Positions 1 through 9,717 of a stretch of DNA of 64,000 nucleotides are shown here, piece by piece. Made by a program: the position numbers and the translations under genes. Within the stretch, counting starts at the first letter, position 1; the number at the start of each line of letters is the position of its first letter. This DNA is from Tillandsia leiboldiana (lineage: Eukaryota > Streptophyta > Magnoliopsida > Poales > Bromeliaceae). Under the pieces are notes generated by a model, which saw only the letters and a list, made by a program, of their open reading frames with translations, made no database searches and was not told the origin of the DNA. The stretch is from the NCBI GenBank assembly GCA_029204045.2, contig JAQNDB010000575.1:1-64000 (forward strand), in the 5' to 3' direction.

Positions 1-1480
1 TTTCTTCATGATTCCTGCATCCCGAGACAGGAAAGTGGTTTTAGAGGCTGGGGTGTTATGGCCTACTTGGTGTCGGTGGCCCTGGCCGCCGGATCCTCCA
101 CGGAACTCCCGACACCTTTGGTGCGGACTTCCAGATGTTGTTCCGGCGCCGAATACTGGATACCCCCGGAGCTGAGAAGTAGAAGAAGTTGTACTTTCCC
201 ATTGAGCTTCCCACCCGGCACTCGACCAATCACGGAAGGACACCACAGGATGGCATTGGCGGCAGCTCGAAGGCAATTAGGCCAGCTAGAGGACCTTCTA
301 GGACAAGGTTTATCCGACCCGAGTGTGTCACCTTGGGGCGCACCTGTACTCTTTGTACGAAGCACAGAACGGGAGCTTGCGGTTGTGCATCGACTACTCG
401 GAACTCAACAAAGTCACAGTGAAAAAACACAAGTACCCCTTACTAGGTGAGACCTCTTTGACAGCTGGCGGGGTGCATTGCAACGGTCTTTTTCAAAATC
501 GACTGCAGTCGGGCTACAACCAGCTCAGGAGTTCGAGCGAGGATATTCCGAAGACGGTCATTCGGACTCGGTATGGCCATACGAGTTCACGTAGGCCGTT
601 CGGCTTACCAATGCCCCAGCGGTGTTCATGGACATGGAACCGAGGTTTTCAGACCCTTCTGGATCAGTTCGTTGTGGCCTTCATCGGACATCCTGATTTA
701 CTCCAGCACCGATGAGACGCACGAGGAGCACCTTCGAATTGTTCGCTACAGACCTTAGGGAGCAGGAGCTGTTCGCAAACTTAAGAAATGCGAATTCTGG
801 CTTCGCGAATGGGGTTTCTAGGGCATTCATTCCAGCAAGCAGGAGTCGCAGTGGATCCAAGAAGGTGGAGTCGGTGACCGACTGGGCCCAGCCGACCACA
901 GTGTGCAGAGGTGCGCAGCTTCTTGGGCCTTGCGGGATAGTCAGACGTTTCGTGAGGGTTTCTCGAAGATTGCGACCCATTGAAACCGCCTAACCCGGAA
1001 GGAGGTAAAGTTCATATGGACGGTCCAATGCCAAGAGAGCTTTGAAGAACTTAAGAAACGGTTAAAAGAGCGCCTGTGCTTGCCTTACCAACTGGAGGAA
1101 GACTACGAAGTCTACTGCAGATGCATCGCGAATAGGACTGGGAGGAGTATAATGCAGCAAGGAAGAGTCATTGCCTATGCTTGCAAGACACTCAAGGATT
1201 ACGAACAGAACTACCCGATCCATGACTTGGGAGTTGCCGCAGTGGTCTTGTTATGAAACTGTGGCGTCACTACCTCTACGGTGCTACATTGCAACGTGTT
1301 CTCGGCCCACAAAAGCTTCAAGTACCTTTTCACCCAGAAGGAGCTTAACCTACTGCCAGAGGAGTGGTTGGAGTACTGAAGGATACGACTTAACCATCCA
1401 GTACAGCCGGGGAAAGCGAATGTGGTAGCCCGACGCTCTAACCGAAAGGGACAAGCAGAAGGAACTTCGGCAGGCGCGAT
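1..1480 (+). pseudogene. pol: Reverse transcriptase and RNase H remnant of G1
   Basis: Conserved RT blocks are visible in shifting frames: SVSPWGAPVLFVR near 325-365 and LRLCIDYSELNKVTV near 377-425. The region expected to encode the catalytic FIDD block (near 680-700) has lost bases and no longer encodes two adjacent aspartates. RNase H-like sequence follows around 1110-1430, including the stretch read as a YC.C.SRIGLGG-like block and the region before integrase. The family copies RNA into DNA in cytoplasmic particles; this copy cannot. Every block needs a different frame, so it is a pseudogene. The 5' end continues outside the window. Confidence 0.8.
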
Positions 1481-1499
1481 CACGCAGCAGAACGACTGA

Positions 1500-2680
1500 T
1501 CGCGGAATTTTCACGATTGAGGTTGGAAGTGGTCAGCAGGGGACGGTTGAGGCGACTGTTGACCCTAAACAGTCAGCGCCGACCCTATTGTGAGAGGATT
1601 CGGGAGGCCAAGGCGTGCGCGATCCGCAGATCAGCGGAACGAGATAGGATCGGATTTCCACCGGAGCAGAAGGAGACTTTGCAGTGGAACGGACGGCACC
1701 TTTCGGTTCCGAGGGCGGATCTGCGTGACCCGATCTGCCGGAATCTAAGAAGAAATCCTGACTGAAGCACATGGAGCCCCTACGTGGCGCACCCTGGAGG
1801 CACAAGATGTACGGGATATCGACAGGGACCTTCTGGTGGCCAAGATTGAAGGGAGATGTGACGCTGTTCGTGGCTCACTGTTTGATTTGCCAACAGGTGA
1901 AAAGCGAGCATCAGCGGCGGCGGGGGGGAAATTGCAACATCTACCGTGCCGAATGGAAGTGGGAGCAAAGTCACAATGGACTTCGTCACCGGATTCCCAC
2001 GTTCGCAACAGGGACACGACGTATCTGGGTTGTCGTGGATCGGCTAACGAAGTCAGCTCACTTCCTACCCATCCACACGACCTGGGACACGTGAACGGCT
2101 GGCACAGGTCTACCTCAGCGAGATTGTAAGGCTGCACGGGGGTGCCAACGACGATCACCTCGGACAGGGACACGAGGTTCGTTTCGAACTTTTGGAAGAG
2201 TCTACAACGAGCTTGGGGACAAGTTACACTTCAGCTCAGCCTTCACCCCCAGACGGACGGGGCAATCCGAGGGGTGATCCAGATACTCGAGGACATGCTT
2301 CGGCGTGCGTGCTGGATTTGGGAGACGGATGGTCGCGCTACCTACCCCTTGCAGAGTTCGCTTATAACAACAGCTACCAAGCGAGCATTAAGATGGCGCC
2401 GTACGAAGCGTTGTACGGCAGCGCTGTAGATCCCCGATCTGCTGGGACGATCTGGGGAGAGAAAGTTTTTGGGGCCGGACTAGTGGCCGAGACAGAGAAA
2501 GGGTGCGCTCATCAGGCGACGTTTGGCGACCGCCCAGAGCGGCAAAAGAGTTACGCGGACCAGAGACGTCGCGACTTGGAATTTCCAGGTGGGAGAGCGC
2601 AGTGTTACTGCGGGTGTGTCGCCGTCGAAGGGGGTGAAGCGGTTTGGGTTGAGGGGCAAGCTGAGCCCGCCGTGGTCATA
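1500..2680 (+). pseudogene. pol: Integrase remnant of G1
   Basis: Integrase core blocks are recognisable by comparison with G5 (42.6-43.4 kb) and G6 (50.4-51.1 kb). They are a zinc-finger-like stretch near 1855-1910, a LTKSAHFLPIHTTW-like block near 2045-2090, ITSDRDTRFVSNFW near 2150-2195 holding the second catalytic Asp, and FAYNNSYQASIKMAPYEALYG near 2357-2420. The last block changes frame from its neighbours. The Glu-containing HPQTDG block is present near 2245-2265 but shifted and altered. The integrase is not functional. Confidence 0.8.
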
Positions 2681-2689
2681 GGGCCGTTT

Positions 2690-2981
2690 GAGATCTGGAG
2701 CGCATCGGCCCGGTAGCCTACCGCCTCGCCCTACCGCCGAACCTGACCGCGTTCATGATGTGTTCCACGTATCCATGCTTCGGAAATACCTCCCCGACCC
2801 ATCGCGAGTGCTTGACGCCTCCGCGATTGAACTCAAGGAGGATCTAAGTTTCGCGGAAGTACCAAGTGCGGATCCTAGCCCGGGAGGTACAAAAAGCTGC
2901 GTAGTCGGACGATTCCTACGTAAAGGTGCTTTGGAGCAATCAAGAAGAGCGGAGGCAACTTGGGAACCCGAGTCAAAGTGA
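2690..2981 (+). pseudogene. pol: Integrase C-terminus with chromodomain-like tail of G1
   Basis: A short open stretch reads VHDVFHVSMLRKYLPDPSRV near 2750-2810 and ends near EATWEPESK. This is the conserved end of chromovirus integrases, where a chromodomain-like module directs insertion to marked chromatin. The matching stretch in G6 runs on with IPYVKVLWSN and WELESKMRECYP. Here the segment between ELKEDLSF and EATWE is damaged and frame-shifted. About 75 bp separate it from the LTR start, including a purine-rich stretch just before 3057. Confidence 0.75.
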
Positions 2982-3332
2982 GGGAGTGCTACCCGGACCT
3001 GTTCGCCGCTGGGAAGATAAGTTTCGGGGACGAAACTTGTTTTTAGCGGTAAGTGGTGTAAGACCCGGCTTTTCCTTAACCCTTCTGGTCACCCTCTTCT
3101 TGTAATGCCTGACCGGGGGCCTCATTTTTGGCATTTTTCCGGACAGACCGTCGGGGCCCGCAAATAATTTTAGGCGGTAGAGCTCGCGGAACGGAGCGCG
3201 TGGGCGCGATCGGTTATTTTTCCGACTCCCGGTCTGACCAGAATTAATTCTCGAAGTTGGGGTCCCCCTTAGACGCCTCGGGATCCGTGTTGGCAGCCGC
3301 ACACCCTTTTAAGGTAAACCCTAATTCTCTTA

Positions 3333-3341
3333 GTATATATA
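3333..3341 (+). promoter_or_regulatory. Probable TATA box of the G1 LTR
   Basis: TATATATAT lies about 280 bp into the LTR, just before a purine-rich GAGGGAAAGAGG leader. It is the only strong TATA-like run in the first 500 bp. Function is inferred from position. Confidence 0.5.
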
Positions 3342-3599
3342 TGTAGCCGTGAGGGAAAGAGGATTAGGGTTCCTCTTATTTTTCTTTTGGTGGCCGCCTC
3401 TTTTCTTTTTCTTCCTCCCTCGTAGCCGCCGGCAAAGAGAAACCAAGCACACCGCAAGGGTGGACCGGTGGAGGCAAGCGGACGATCCCTCTCTTCCTCC
3501 CTCTTTCGCACATCAAGGTGAGTCGGACGCGTTTCGTTCGGGGGAATCTCCCTCTTTCTTTCTTTTGTTGGTCACGAGGAGGGAGGAGGCCCGGCGCCG

Positions 3600-4370
3600 T
3601 CGCGCACCGCGGGCCGCGCGCACCGCGCGGCGCTCGGCCGCGCGGGGCCGCCCGCAGGAGGGGGCGCCCGCGCGGGCTGGTGCACGCGCGGGGCCGCCCC
3701 GCACCGCGGGCCGCGCACCCGCGCGGCGCTCGGCCGCGCGGGGGCCGCCCGCAGGAGGGGGCGCCCGCGAGGGCTGGTGCCGCGCGGGGCCGCCCCGCAC
3801 CGCGGGCCGCGCGCCAGCGCGGCGCTCGGCCGCGCGGGGCCGCCGAGGAGGGGGGCGCCCGCGCGGGCTGGTGCCGGCGCGGGGCCGCCCCGCACCGCGG
3901 GCCGCGCGCCCGCGCCGGCGCTCGGGCCGCGCGGGGCCGCCCGCAGGAGGGGCCGCCGCACGTGCTGGTGCCGCGCGGGGCCGCCCCGCACCGCGGGCAG
4001 CGCGCCCTCGCGCGGCACCTCGCCACGCGGGGCCGCCGCAGGAGGGGCGCCCGCAGCGGGCTGGTGCCGCGCGGGGTCGCCCCGCACCGCGGGCAGCGCG
4101 CCCACGCGCGCGCTCGGCCGCGCGGGGCCGCCCGCAGGAGGGGCGCCGCGCGGGCTGGTGCCGCGCGGGGTCGCCCCGCACCGCGGGCAGCGCGCCCGCG
4201 CGGCGCTCGGCCGCGCGGGGCCGCCCGCAGGAGGGCGCGCCCGCGCGGGCTGGTTGCCAGCGCGGGGTCGCCCCGCACCGCGGGCCGCGCGCCCGCGCGG
4301 CGCTCGGCCGCGCGGGGCCGCCGCAGGAGGGGCGCCGCGCGGGCTGGTGCCGCGCGGGGCTGCGCCCTGG
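3600..4370 (+). repeat. GC-rich tandem array, about 8 units of roughly 95 bp
   Basis: The anchor GGAGGGG followed by CGCC recurs near 3657, 3756, 3850, 3948, 4051, 4137, 4231 and 4327, giving spacings of 86-103 bp. Each unit also holds GCCCCGCACCGCGGGC. The array sits in the transcribed part of the G1 LTR and is nearly all G and C. G5 LTRs carry a different GC array at the same relative place. Confidence 0.9.
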
Positions 4371-4845
4371 CAGGGTGTTCGTCGCACGGGCCGGTGCCGT
4401 GCGAAGAACTCCGCCGCACGCTGTAGGGAGTCGTTGTAAGTTTCGGACTTCTAAGTCTCGATTTGCCTATGTTCCTTCAGGAGTGCGGGGCGCTGTGGGC
4501 GACTGGAGCACAGACGCGGACTGGACGAACGCAGGACGACGCACACAAGGTGGGTACGTTCCCGGGGGTTTCGGGAATGGGGTTTAACTGTTAGAAATAG
4601 CATGTTGGGGCAAGGTGGAATTGTCAGTCTCCTTCTGTTTATGCACTAACCCTGTTATGTTATGTTATGATACTCAATGTCAATCTGGGGCTAAAATTTG
4701 CTACACGCACACCCGCGGTTTGGCCACCGCAAGGGTGTGCTTTTCCGGAAAAGTGGTACGTTGACCCGTGTACCCCACGCGGAGGTGGCGTTAGGAATGG
4801 GGGCCCCCATGGGTGGGGGGTGTGAGCGGTGACGTCGAGGCAGGT

Positions 4846-4955
4846 GCTCGGCGGCCGAGGCAGGTGCTCGGCGGTGGGCATCGGGGAAGGTGCCCGATGT
4901 TGCTTTGTGAGGCAGGTGCTCGGCGGTGGGCATCGGGGAAGGTGCCCGATGTCGT
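4846..4955 (+). repeat. Short direct repeats in G1 LTR
   Basis: GAGGCAGGTGCTCGGCGG occurs three times and GGGCATCGGGGAAGGTGCCC twice. Reverse-strand relatives of this block (CCGAGCACCAACCTCGG units) occur in the G3 LTR at 19494-19680. Confidence 0.8.
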
Positions 4956-5621
4956 AATGATACAGGGTGTGGTTAAGGTGGAAGGTGCATGGGAGGGATA
5001 GTTGCTCCGGTGTTTGTGGTTTGCCTTATCTTTGTTTACTACGCTTATCATGCTATTTCTAGTCACTGACTTCCCACTTCGTGACAGGTTCGTCCAGGGG
5101 CGAGTGCTAGGGCGCCGGTGAGGACGTTAGGGTGCTGATCTGATTTATGGGTGACTTCAGATACAGTGACTCTTCTTTCCCTTTTCTTTTATTATTCATG
5201 GTAGCTAGTTGTGGATTGCGACACCCCCGTGGGGTCGAAGTGGATGTTGCCCTTTTCTTTCCTTTCTTTTTGAATAATTGAATGAATACTACGTTCTCTC
5301 TTACTTGGCCGTTTTGAACGATGAAAAACAAAGAAAACCGTTTGCGAAAACTATTTTTAAAACGTGGGTGTCGTGTGGGCACCAAGCTTTATAAACCTTG
5401 TGGGATTTATGTGTTTACGAACTGTTTTCACAAACGAGGGCATCGTGTGGATGCCGCTTTCAAAACCTTGTGATTATTTATCCTTTCAAAACACCGGCCT
5501 CTATGCTCTAAGTGAATGCTAGAATGTCACGTGAATTGTTTGGTTGTATGTGTACGAGACCCCAACTGATGTGGTTAGAGATTGTATGTACTACGCCTTG
5601 TGAGACACTTTGTAGTTGAGA

Positions 5622-5680
5622 CGCCGTGCATATACAAAGGGGCCTCTGCTCATTTGCAGAGCGAATTTGTGTATGCGGCG
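5622..5680 (+). other. Conserved LTR hairpin (G1 copy)
   Basis: GCATATACAAA (5628-5638) pairs with TTTGTGTATGC (5666-5676). CTCTGC (5644-5649) pairs with GCAGAG (5656-5661) above it, and CGCC pairs with GGCG at the base. Copies in other gypsy LTRs at 13225, 17798, 18721, 40056 and 46769 keep the pairing with different bases. The hairpin lies about 110 bp before the LTR end, probably in R or U5. Confidence 0.8.
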
Positions 5681-5788
5681 GGTCTGTGCACGCGCCGGGG
5701 AGTAATGTTTTACAAAAAAAAATATATGGCTGAATCAGGGGCATCGGTGGCTCCTCTTCCGCGCGATTCGAACCCCCGGGGCGTGACA

Positions 5789-6364
5789 CAATCAGCACCA
5801 AAGGAGGTTCACCTGAAAGCGGTGAAACGGATCATCCGGTACATCAAAGGATCAATTAATTTCGGAATTTGGTATCCTATGGGAACAAGTCTGGACATTG
5901 TTGGATACTCAGATGCCGATTGGGCAGGATCAGTGGATGATCGGAAAAGTACGAGTGGTGCATGCTTCTATCTTGGCCATTGCCTTGTTGCATGGCACAG
6001 TAAAAAGCAGAATTGCATAGCACTCTCGACTGCCGAAGCAGAATACATTTCAGCTGGAAGTTGCTCAACTCAACTCATTTGGATGAAAAGCGTACTGAGC
6101 GACTTCCGCATTTCAGCATCTTCGGTAACAATTCTTTGTGACAACACAAGTGCAATTAACATTTCTAAAAACCCTGTGTTGCACTCTAGAACAAAACATA
6201 TTGAACTTAGATATCATTTTCTTAGAGAGCTAGTTGAATCAAATACTCTTCAACTTTCATATATTTCAACTGAGGATCAATTAGCTGACATTTTAACAAA
6301 ACCTTTGGATCAAAAACGTTTTATTCATTTACGAAAAGCAATTGGGATGCTTTCCTTGAAATAA
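5789..6364 (+). pseudogene. pol: Copia RNase H, C-terminal part of pol (copia B)
   Basis: About 190 codons stay open from the G1 junction to a stop at 6364. They start at QSAPKEVHLKAVKRIIRYIK and end GMLSLK. RNase H catalytic positions are visible: YSDADWAG, the Glu in STAEAEYIS, and the Asp in CDNTSAINIS; HIELRYHFLRE follows. Copia A and C carry a stop codon (TGA) where B has TGC in the SAGSC block, so B is the intact form there. It is cut off from its RT by G1 and so is a partial, inactive gene although its own frame is clean. The open frame continues upstream into LTR sequence, which is not coding. Confidence 0.9.
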
Positions 6365-7300
6365 TCTTCTTTTTGAAATCTTTGCTTAGGATAGGTTTTG
6401 TATTTGTTTTTGTTTTGTTCTTTATCTATGTTTGTACATAGGACATTAATTGAGCATAGATCATAATTGACTTTAATTGCATCTGTTCACACATTTAGAA
6501 ATTTATTATGCTTTTGCCATCATAATATTTCACTGTTGCAATGATTATTTATGTTAATTAAATCATCTTCTAAAGTGATCAAAGTCAATTTCTCTCTCTC
6601 AATGATCTCTTGGTATAGTCATTATCTTATTTGACTGTTTAGTCGAGTATGAAATCGAGATCAATTTTTGGTTGAATACTTTATATCTTAAATAATTGAT
6701 AGCCAATTGAGGGGGAGTCAAAGATAATGTAATATGCTCAAAAGATGTGGAAAGAGTTACATCCCAATGTGGAGTGTGAAAACTACCACCACATGGAGGA
6801 AAGAGCTACCACCTCGGTCGTCCGAGTACTGTGTGCAGCTACCACATGTATACCAAGCATGGTTGTTCAAATTTTTGATTAAGTAAAATGCATGTTGAAA
6901 TACTTGACTCTGTCAAATTTCAAGGTTGGTATAAGGTGGGATTTTAAAGAAAGATGCTCAAAGAGCCACTCTCTTCAACAGATTGTCTAGAAATATTATC
7001 TACCATATTTGGGATTTCAAACATCTATTGATCTTTGTATTTCATTTTCTTTACTGAATTGATGATTTGATAAAGGCATTACACATAAGATCAAGTTAGA
7101 TGTGATTGAAGGTGTTCAACTTTAAGGGATTTAATTCTTGTAAATTTTCGTTTCATTTTTGGATATTACTGATAGATTTAGCATAATCTAATTCTTGTTG
7201 TGTGAAACGATGCTTTTTGTTTAAAGTTGATACACCTTTGTGCTTACAATCTTTTTCTGGTTTTTCTTGAATTTCTCTGAAATTTTTCTAAAGAAAAAGT
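6365..7300 (+). other. Conserved non-coding spacer after copia pol
   Basis: No coding sequence is seen. The spacer is strongly conserved in copia A (27846-28786) and C. It contains a GAGGGGGAG polypurine stretch at 6709-6717 and three AGCTACCAC repeats near 6800-6850. The conservation may reflect recent common origin rather than function. Confidence 0.7.
6706..6717 (+). other. Polypurine tract copy 1 (copia B)
   Basis: TTGAGGGGGAGT matches the core of the tract directly before the 3' LTR (AAAGGGGGAGAT at 9479-9490). Extra polypurine copies are known in Sireviruses. Confidence 0.6.
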
Positions 7301-7307
7301 TGGGGCC

Positions 7308-7479
7308 GATCCGGATCGGGCAAGGTGATCCGGATCCCGAACGCAGGTTTTCTCCTGCGGGCTGACGATCCGGATTGGACCTGCCGATCCGGATCCCGAA
7401 CGCAGTTTTCTTTTACTGCGGGTAGCCGATCCGGATCGCAAGCTCGGGAGGATCCGGATCGCGGCTAGGTTTTTATAAG
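7308..7479 (+). promoter_or_regulatory. Candidate internal promoter for ORF3 (copia B)
   Basis: Five exact GATCCGGATC palindromes lie at 7308, 7327, 7386, 7428 and 7451, plus one variant at 7367. They are followed 13 bp later by a TATA-like TTTTTATAAGG (TATA at 7473-7479). The same palindrome is repeated in the U3 of the element's own LTR before its TATA box. GCAG and CTGC arms flank short spacers between sites. Copia A and C have the same layout, with differing spacers but intact palindromes. Promoter function is an inference. Confidence 0.65.
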
Positions 7480-7595
7480 GAACAAAAGGGTTTTGATTTC
7501 TTTTACTCCAATCTTTTGTTCAAAAGTTTCCAGAGCGCTTCTCTCTAGATTTCATCCTCCTTGGAAGCTTTCAAACTCAAGTTCTTCAATTCCAA

Positions 7596-7975
7596 GTAAG
7601 TTTTATTGATCAAAATCTCGGTTTTTCACCGTTTTTCTCTTTTCCTCCTCAAACGTACGAAAGTCTTGGATTGATTTTGTTTGTGGATGGTTTTTGATCA
7701 AATTTCTTTTGAAATAAGAACTCTGGGTTGTTTAGTTTTGATTATATGCTAGGTTTTCTCCTGATTAACGGATTTTTAGGCTTCGATTTCTAAAATTTCG
7801 GTTTTAGGGCATATAATAAGGATTTTCGAAAATCATGCAATTGATCTATCTTTAAAAGTCCTTTTGCAAAACTAACTTGATTCTTAGTCTCTCTACATGA
7901 TTATGGTTGTTTGGGTACAATTTTTTCAATTTTTGAAAACTAAGAATTTTTGTGTTCTTGAGTTGGTTTTCACAG
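7596..7975 (+). other. Probable 5' leader intron of ORF3 (copia B)
   Basis: A strong donor CAA|GTAAGT at 7596 and an acceptor GTTTTCACAG|G ending at 7975 bound 380 bp of T-rich sequence with no coding content. The ATG of ORF3 follows 30 bp later. Copia A (29071-29450) and copia C (58716-58335) keep both sites and nearly the same length. Confidence 0.65.
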
Positions 7976-8005
7976 GACACCTTCTTTACTCAAGCATTTT
8001 GTTCA

Positions 8006-8621
8006 ATGGCACTTAATTCAGTGAGTTTCTCTTGGTTAATCCTTCTCCTGGTTTCAATGATGCACACAAGTACATCTATTAAAAGGGAACCAGATGATTC
8101 AACTCAAAACAAGACGAAAAACGCAGAGGATGACAGCTCAGACTATGATGATGAAGAATGGGACGATTTTTTTCAAAGATGTTCAACGGAAGATTGATGA
8201 GGAAAACAGGAAATTTACCAAAGGAAAAAGATTAATGAAATCTACCTCAACAACCAAACAATATACGAGACGGAAGACTGTCCAATGGAGTGAAAATCAG
8301 CCTAGTGGGCCTCTCACCAGAGCTCGCTCACTCTCTGGAATTCTACAAACTGAAAATCCATGGGTTACGGGACCGGATGCTCCATCTGCATCTACACAGC
8401 ATCCATCACACTCGAAGAGACAGGCTACAGACGCTGATGTGTTGAAATCGCTTCGACAGGAACAACAAAGACTGTCTGCTGAACAAGAAAGAATGTCGAA
8501 GGAACTTCAGCAACTTTCCTCTAAACAGAAGAAGATCAAGAAGAAGTGCTCAACTATTTCGACAATGCTTAAAGGGATTTTGAGCAAGCTCAGTTGTACC
8601 AGCTCCGACTCCTCCGACTGA
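8006..8621 (+). pseudogene. Env-like ORF3, short form lacking the central domain (copia B)
   Basis: The ATG at 8006 opens a frame beginning MALNSVSFSWLILLLVSMM, a hydrophobic run like a signal peptide or membrane anchor. An acidic stretch (DDSSDYDDEEWDDFF) follows. The frame ends at 8197, but the coding pattern continues in the next frame to 8621, so a frameshift lies near 8170. The end is a charged coiled-coil-like stretch (QEQQRLSAEQERMSKEL) and a tail ILSKLSCTSSDSSD, matched by ILSKMGCTSSEDSDSD in copia C. The central part of about 200 residues in A and C, which resembles the putative plant transposon protein domain, is absent here and replaced by unrelated sequence. Function is unknown. 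The env-like label rests on position and the hydrophobic start. Confidence 0.65.
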
Positions 8622-9477
8622 GCTGCACCTTCCTTTTTCTTTTTGTGCAGGATTTTGATTTTAGGATTTAGTCTTATACTTACTTTTAGCTTAGTTCTCA
8701 GGTTTTACGTTTTATTGGAACTTTTTCACTCTCCTAACATTTCGTAGTCTTAACTACATTTTGGCTTTGTTTTGTGACAAAAAGGGGGAGAGAGTTGTTG
8801 AGAACTTTGAACAATGATGATGATGTGAATGAACATCAAGGTAAGAGAACTTGAACAATGATTGATTGAACATGATGATGTGTTGGAACATCAAAGGTAA
8901 GTTGAAACACAAAGGTAAGTAGAACTTCAACTTTTGGTTTTTCCATTTGTTTGAATGCATGCCTCGACTAACTATTTGCTAACTATTTGGGCATGTAATA
9001 TAACTAACAAGTTGATGTTCACTAACAAGTTTGTGACACTTGGTTTTTGATTGCATAGAAGATATGTTGGTTCTTAACTCTGATCAATTACATATCTATA
9101 TATATATTAGTTTGTCACAAACATGTTCATGACATTTGGTATTTACGTGCAAAGAAGATATGTTGGTTTTCTTTTTAACTATGATCAGTTTACATATCTG
9201 AATATAAATGTCATGGTAAGTATAAATGAGTTTAAACTTCATCTCTGTTTGTGGTTTTTGAATAATACAAAATTCTTGAGGTATCTAACGATTTCTTTTG
9301 TCAAGAATGATTTCTTTTTGCAGAGAGTACAGATGTCTAAGTCTAGAGTCTGTTTTAGGAGTTTAACTCATGTATTGTATTTTGGATCTCCATTGTAAAT
9401 TTTTGTTGTATGGTGATAGCAACAAAAATATCTTTTTGAATTTTCTTTAGTGGATCTATGTTTTGTCACGAAACCGC
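8622..9477 (+). other. Non-coding region between ORF3 and 3' LTR (copia B)
   Basis: No gene is seen. It holds a second polypurine stretch, repeated GAACATCAAGGTAAG and ATGATG motifs at 8810-8910, and two related stretches of roughly 100 bp (near 9036 and 9128) sharing AGAAGATATGTTGGTT. Confidence 0.65.
8778..8792 (+). other. Polypurine tract copy 2 (copia B)
   Basis: CAAAAAGGGGGAGAG lies after ORF3 and is conserved in copia A (31082-31096) and C (56679-56693). Confidence 0.6.
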
Positions 9478-9490
9478 CAAAGGGGGAGAT
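9478..9490 (+). other. Primary polypurine tract next to the 3' LTR (copia B)
   Basis: CAAAGGGGGAGAT directly precedes the LTR start TGTTACGG, the normal site for plus-strand priming. Confidence 0.85.
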
Positions 9491-9717
9491 TGTTACGGAA
9501 TTTGAGTTGGCGTAGTTTCGTGAAAGTCTCAAGTCTTGAAGATTGAAGGTGAAGAAAGTTGGATCATTTAACTCAATCTCAAGAAAGAAGAATTCAAAAG
9601 GATCAGGTATGTTTAACTATAGAATTTGTGTGATCCGAATACTTCTTGTAGTGTAGAAACACTTGGAAGAATCTTTCATTGCATAAAAATCAAAAACTGG
9701 ACTTGGGACATGTTCAG

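Larger units (their letters stand above)
1..5788 (+). mobile_element. G1: 3' part of decayed Ty3/gypsy chromovirus, nested in copia B
   Basis: The stretch reads in order RT, RNase H, integrase, chromodomain-like tail and 3' LTR, which is the Ty3/gypsy order. The wording of the conserved blocks matches the Tekay-type chromovirus G6 at 50-53 kb. The 5' LTR, gag and protease lie left of the window. The LTR ends in GTGACA at 5788 and is followed directly by CAATC and copia RNase H sequence. Copia A has the same RNase H sequence uninterrupted (around 27270) with CAATC at that point, so G1 inserted into copia B and CAATC is the right target-site copy. Coding parts are broken by many indels, so G1 is old. 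Confidence 0.85.
3057..5788 (+). repeat. 3' LTR of gypsy element G1 (about 2.7 kb)
   Basis: It starts TGTAAGACCC directly after a GTTTCGGGGACGAAAC block and a purine-rich stretch, and ends GTGACA. The same arrangement bounds the LTRs of G5. It holds a TATA-like run at 3333, a GC-rich tandem array at 3600-4370, and the block CACCCGCGGTTTGGCCACCG near 4710 that recurs in all related LTRs here. A GTCGTGTGGGCACC repeat region at 5365-5460 and a hairpin at 5622-5680 followed by a short A-run complete it. It is non-coding. The long open frames on both strands in the GC array are artefacts of composition. Confidence 0.9.

Noticed and set aside
3349..4587. Long open frames (up to 412 codons) on both strands in the GC array
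   Set aside because: Arg/Ala/Pro/Gly-rich translations arise from a tandem repeat with almost no A or T, so stops are rare in every frame. No family resemblance and it lies within an LTR.
5582..5788. Coding start for RNase H upstream of 5789
   Set aside because: The open frame runs back into the G1 LTR; homology to copia begins only at 5789.
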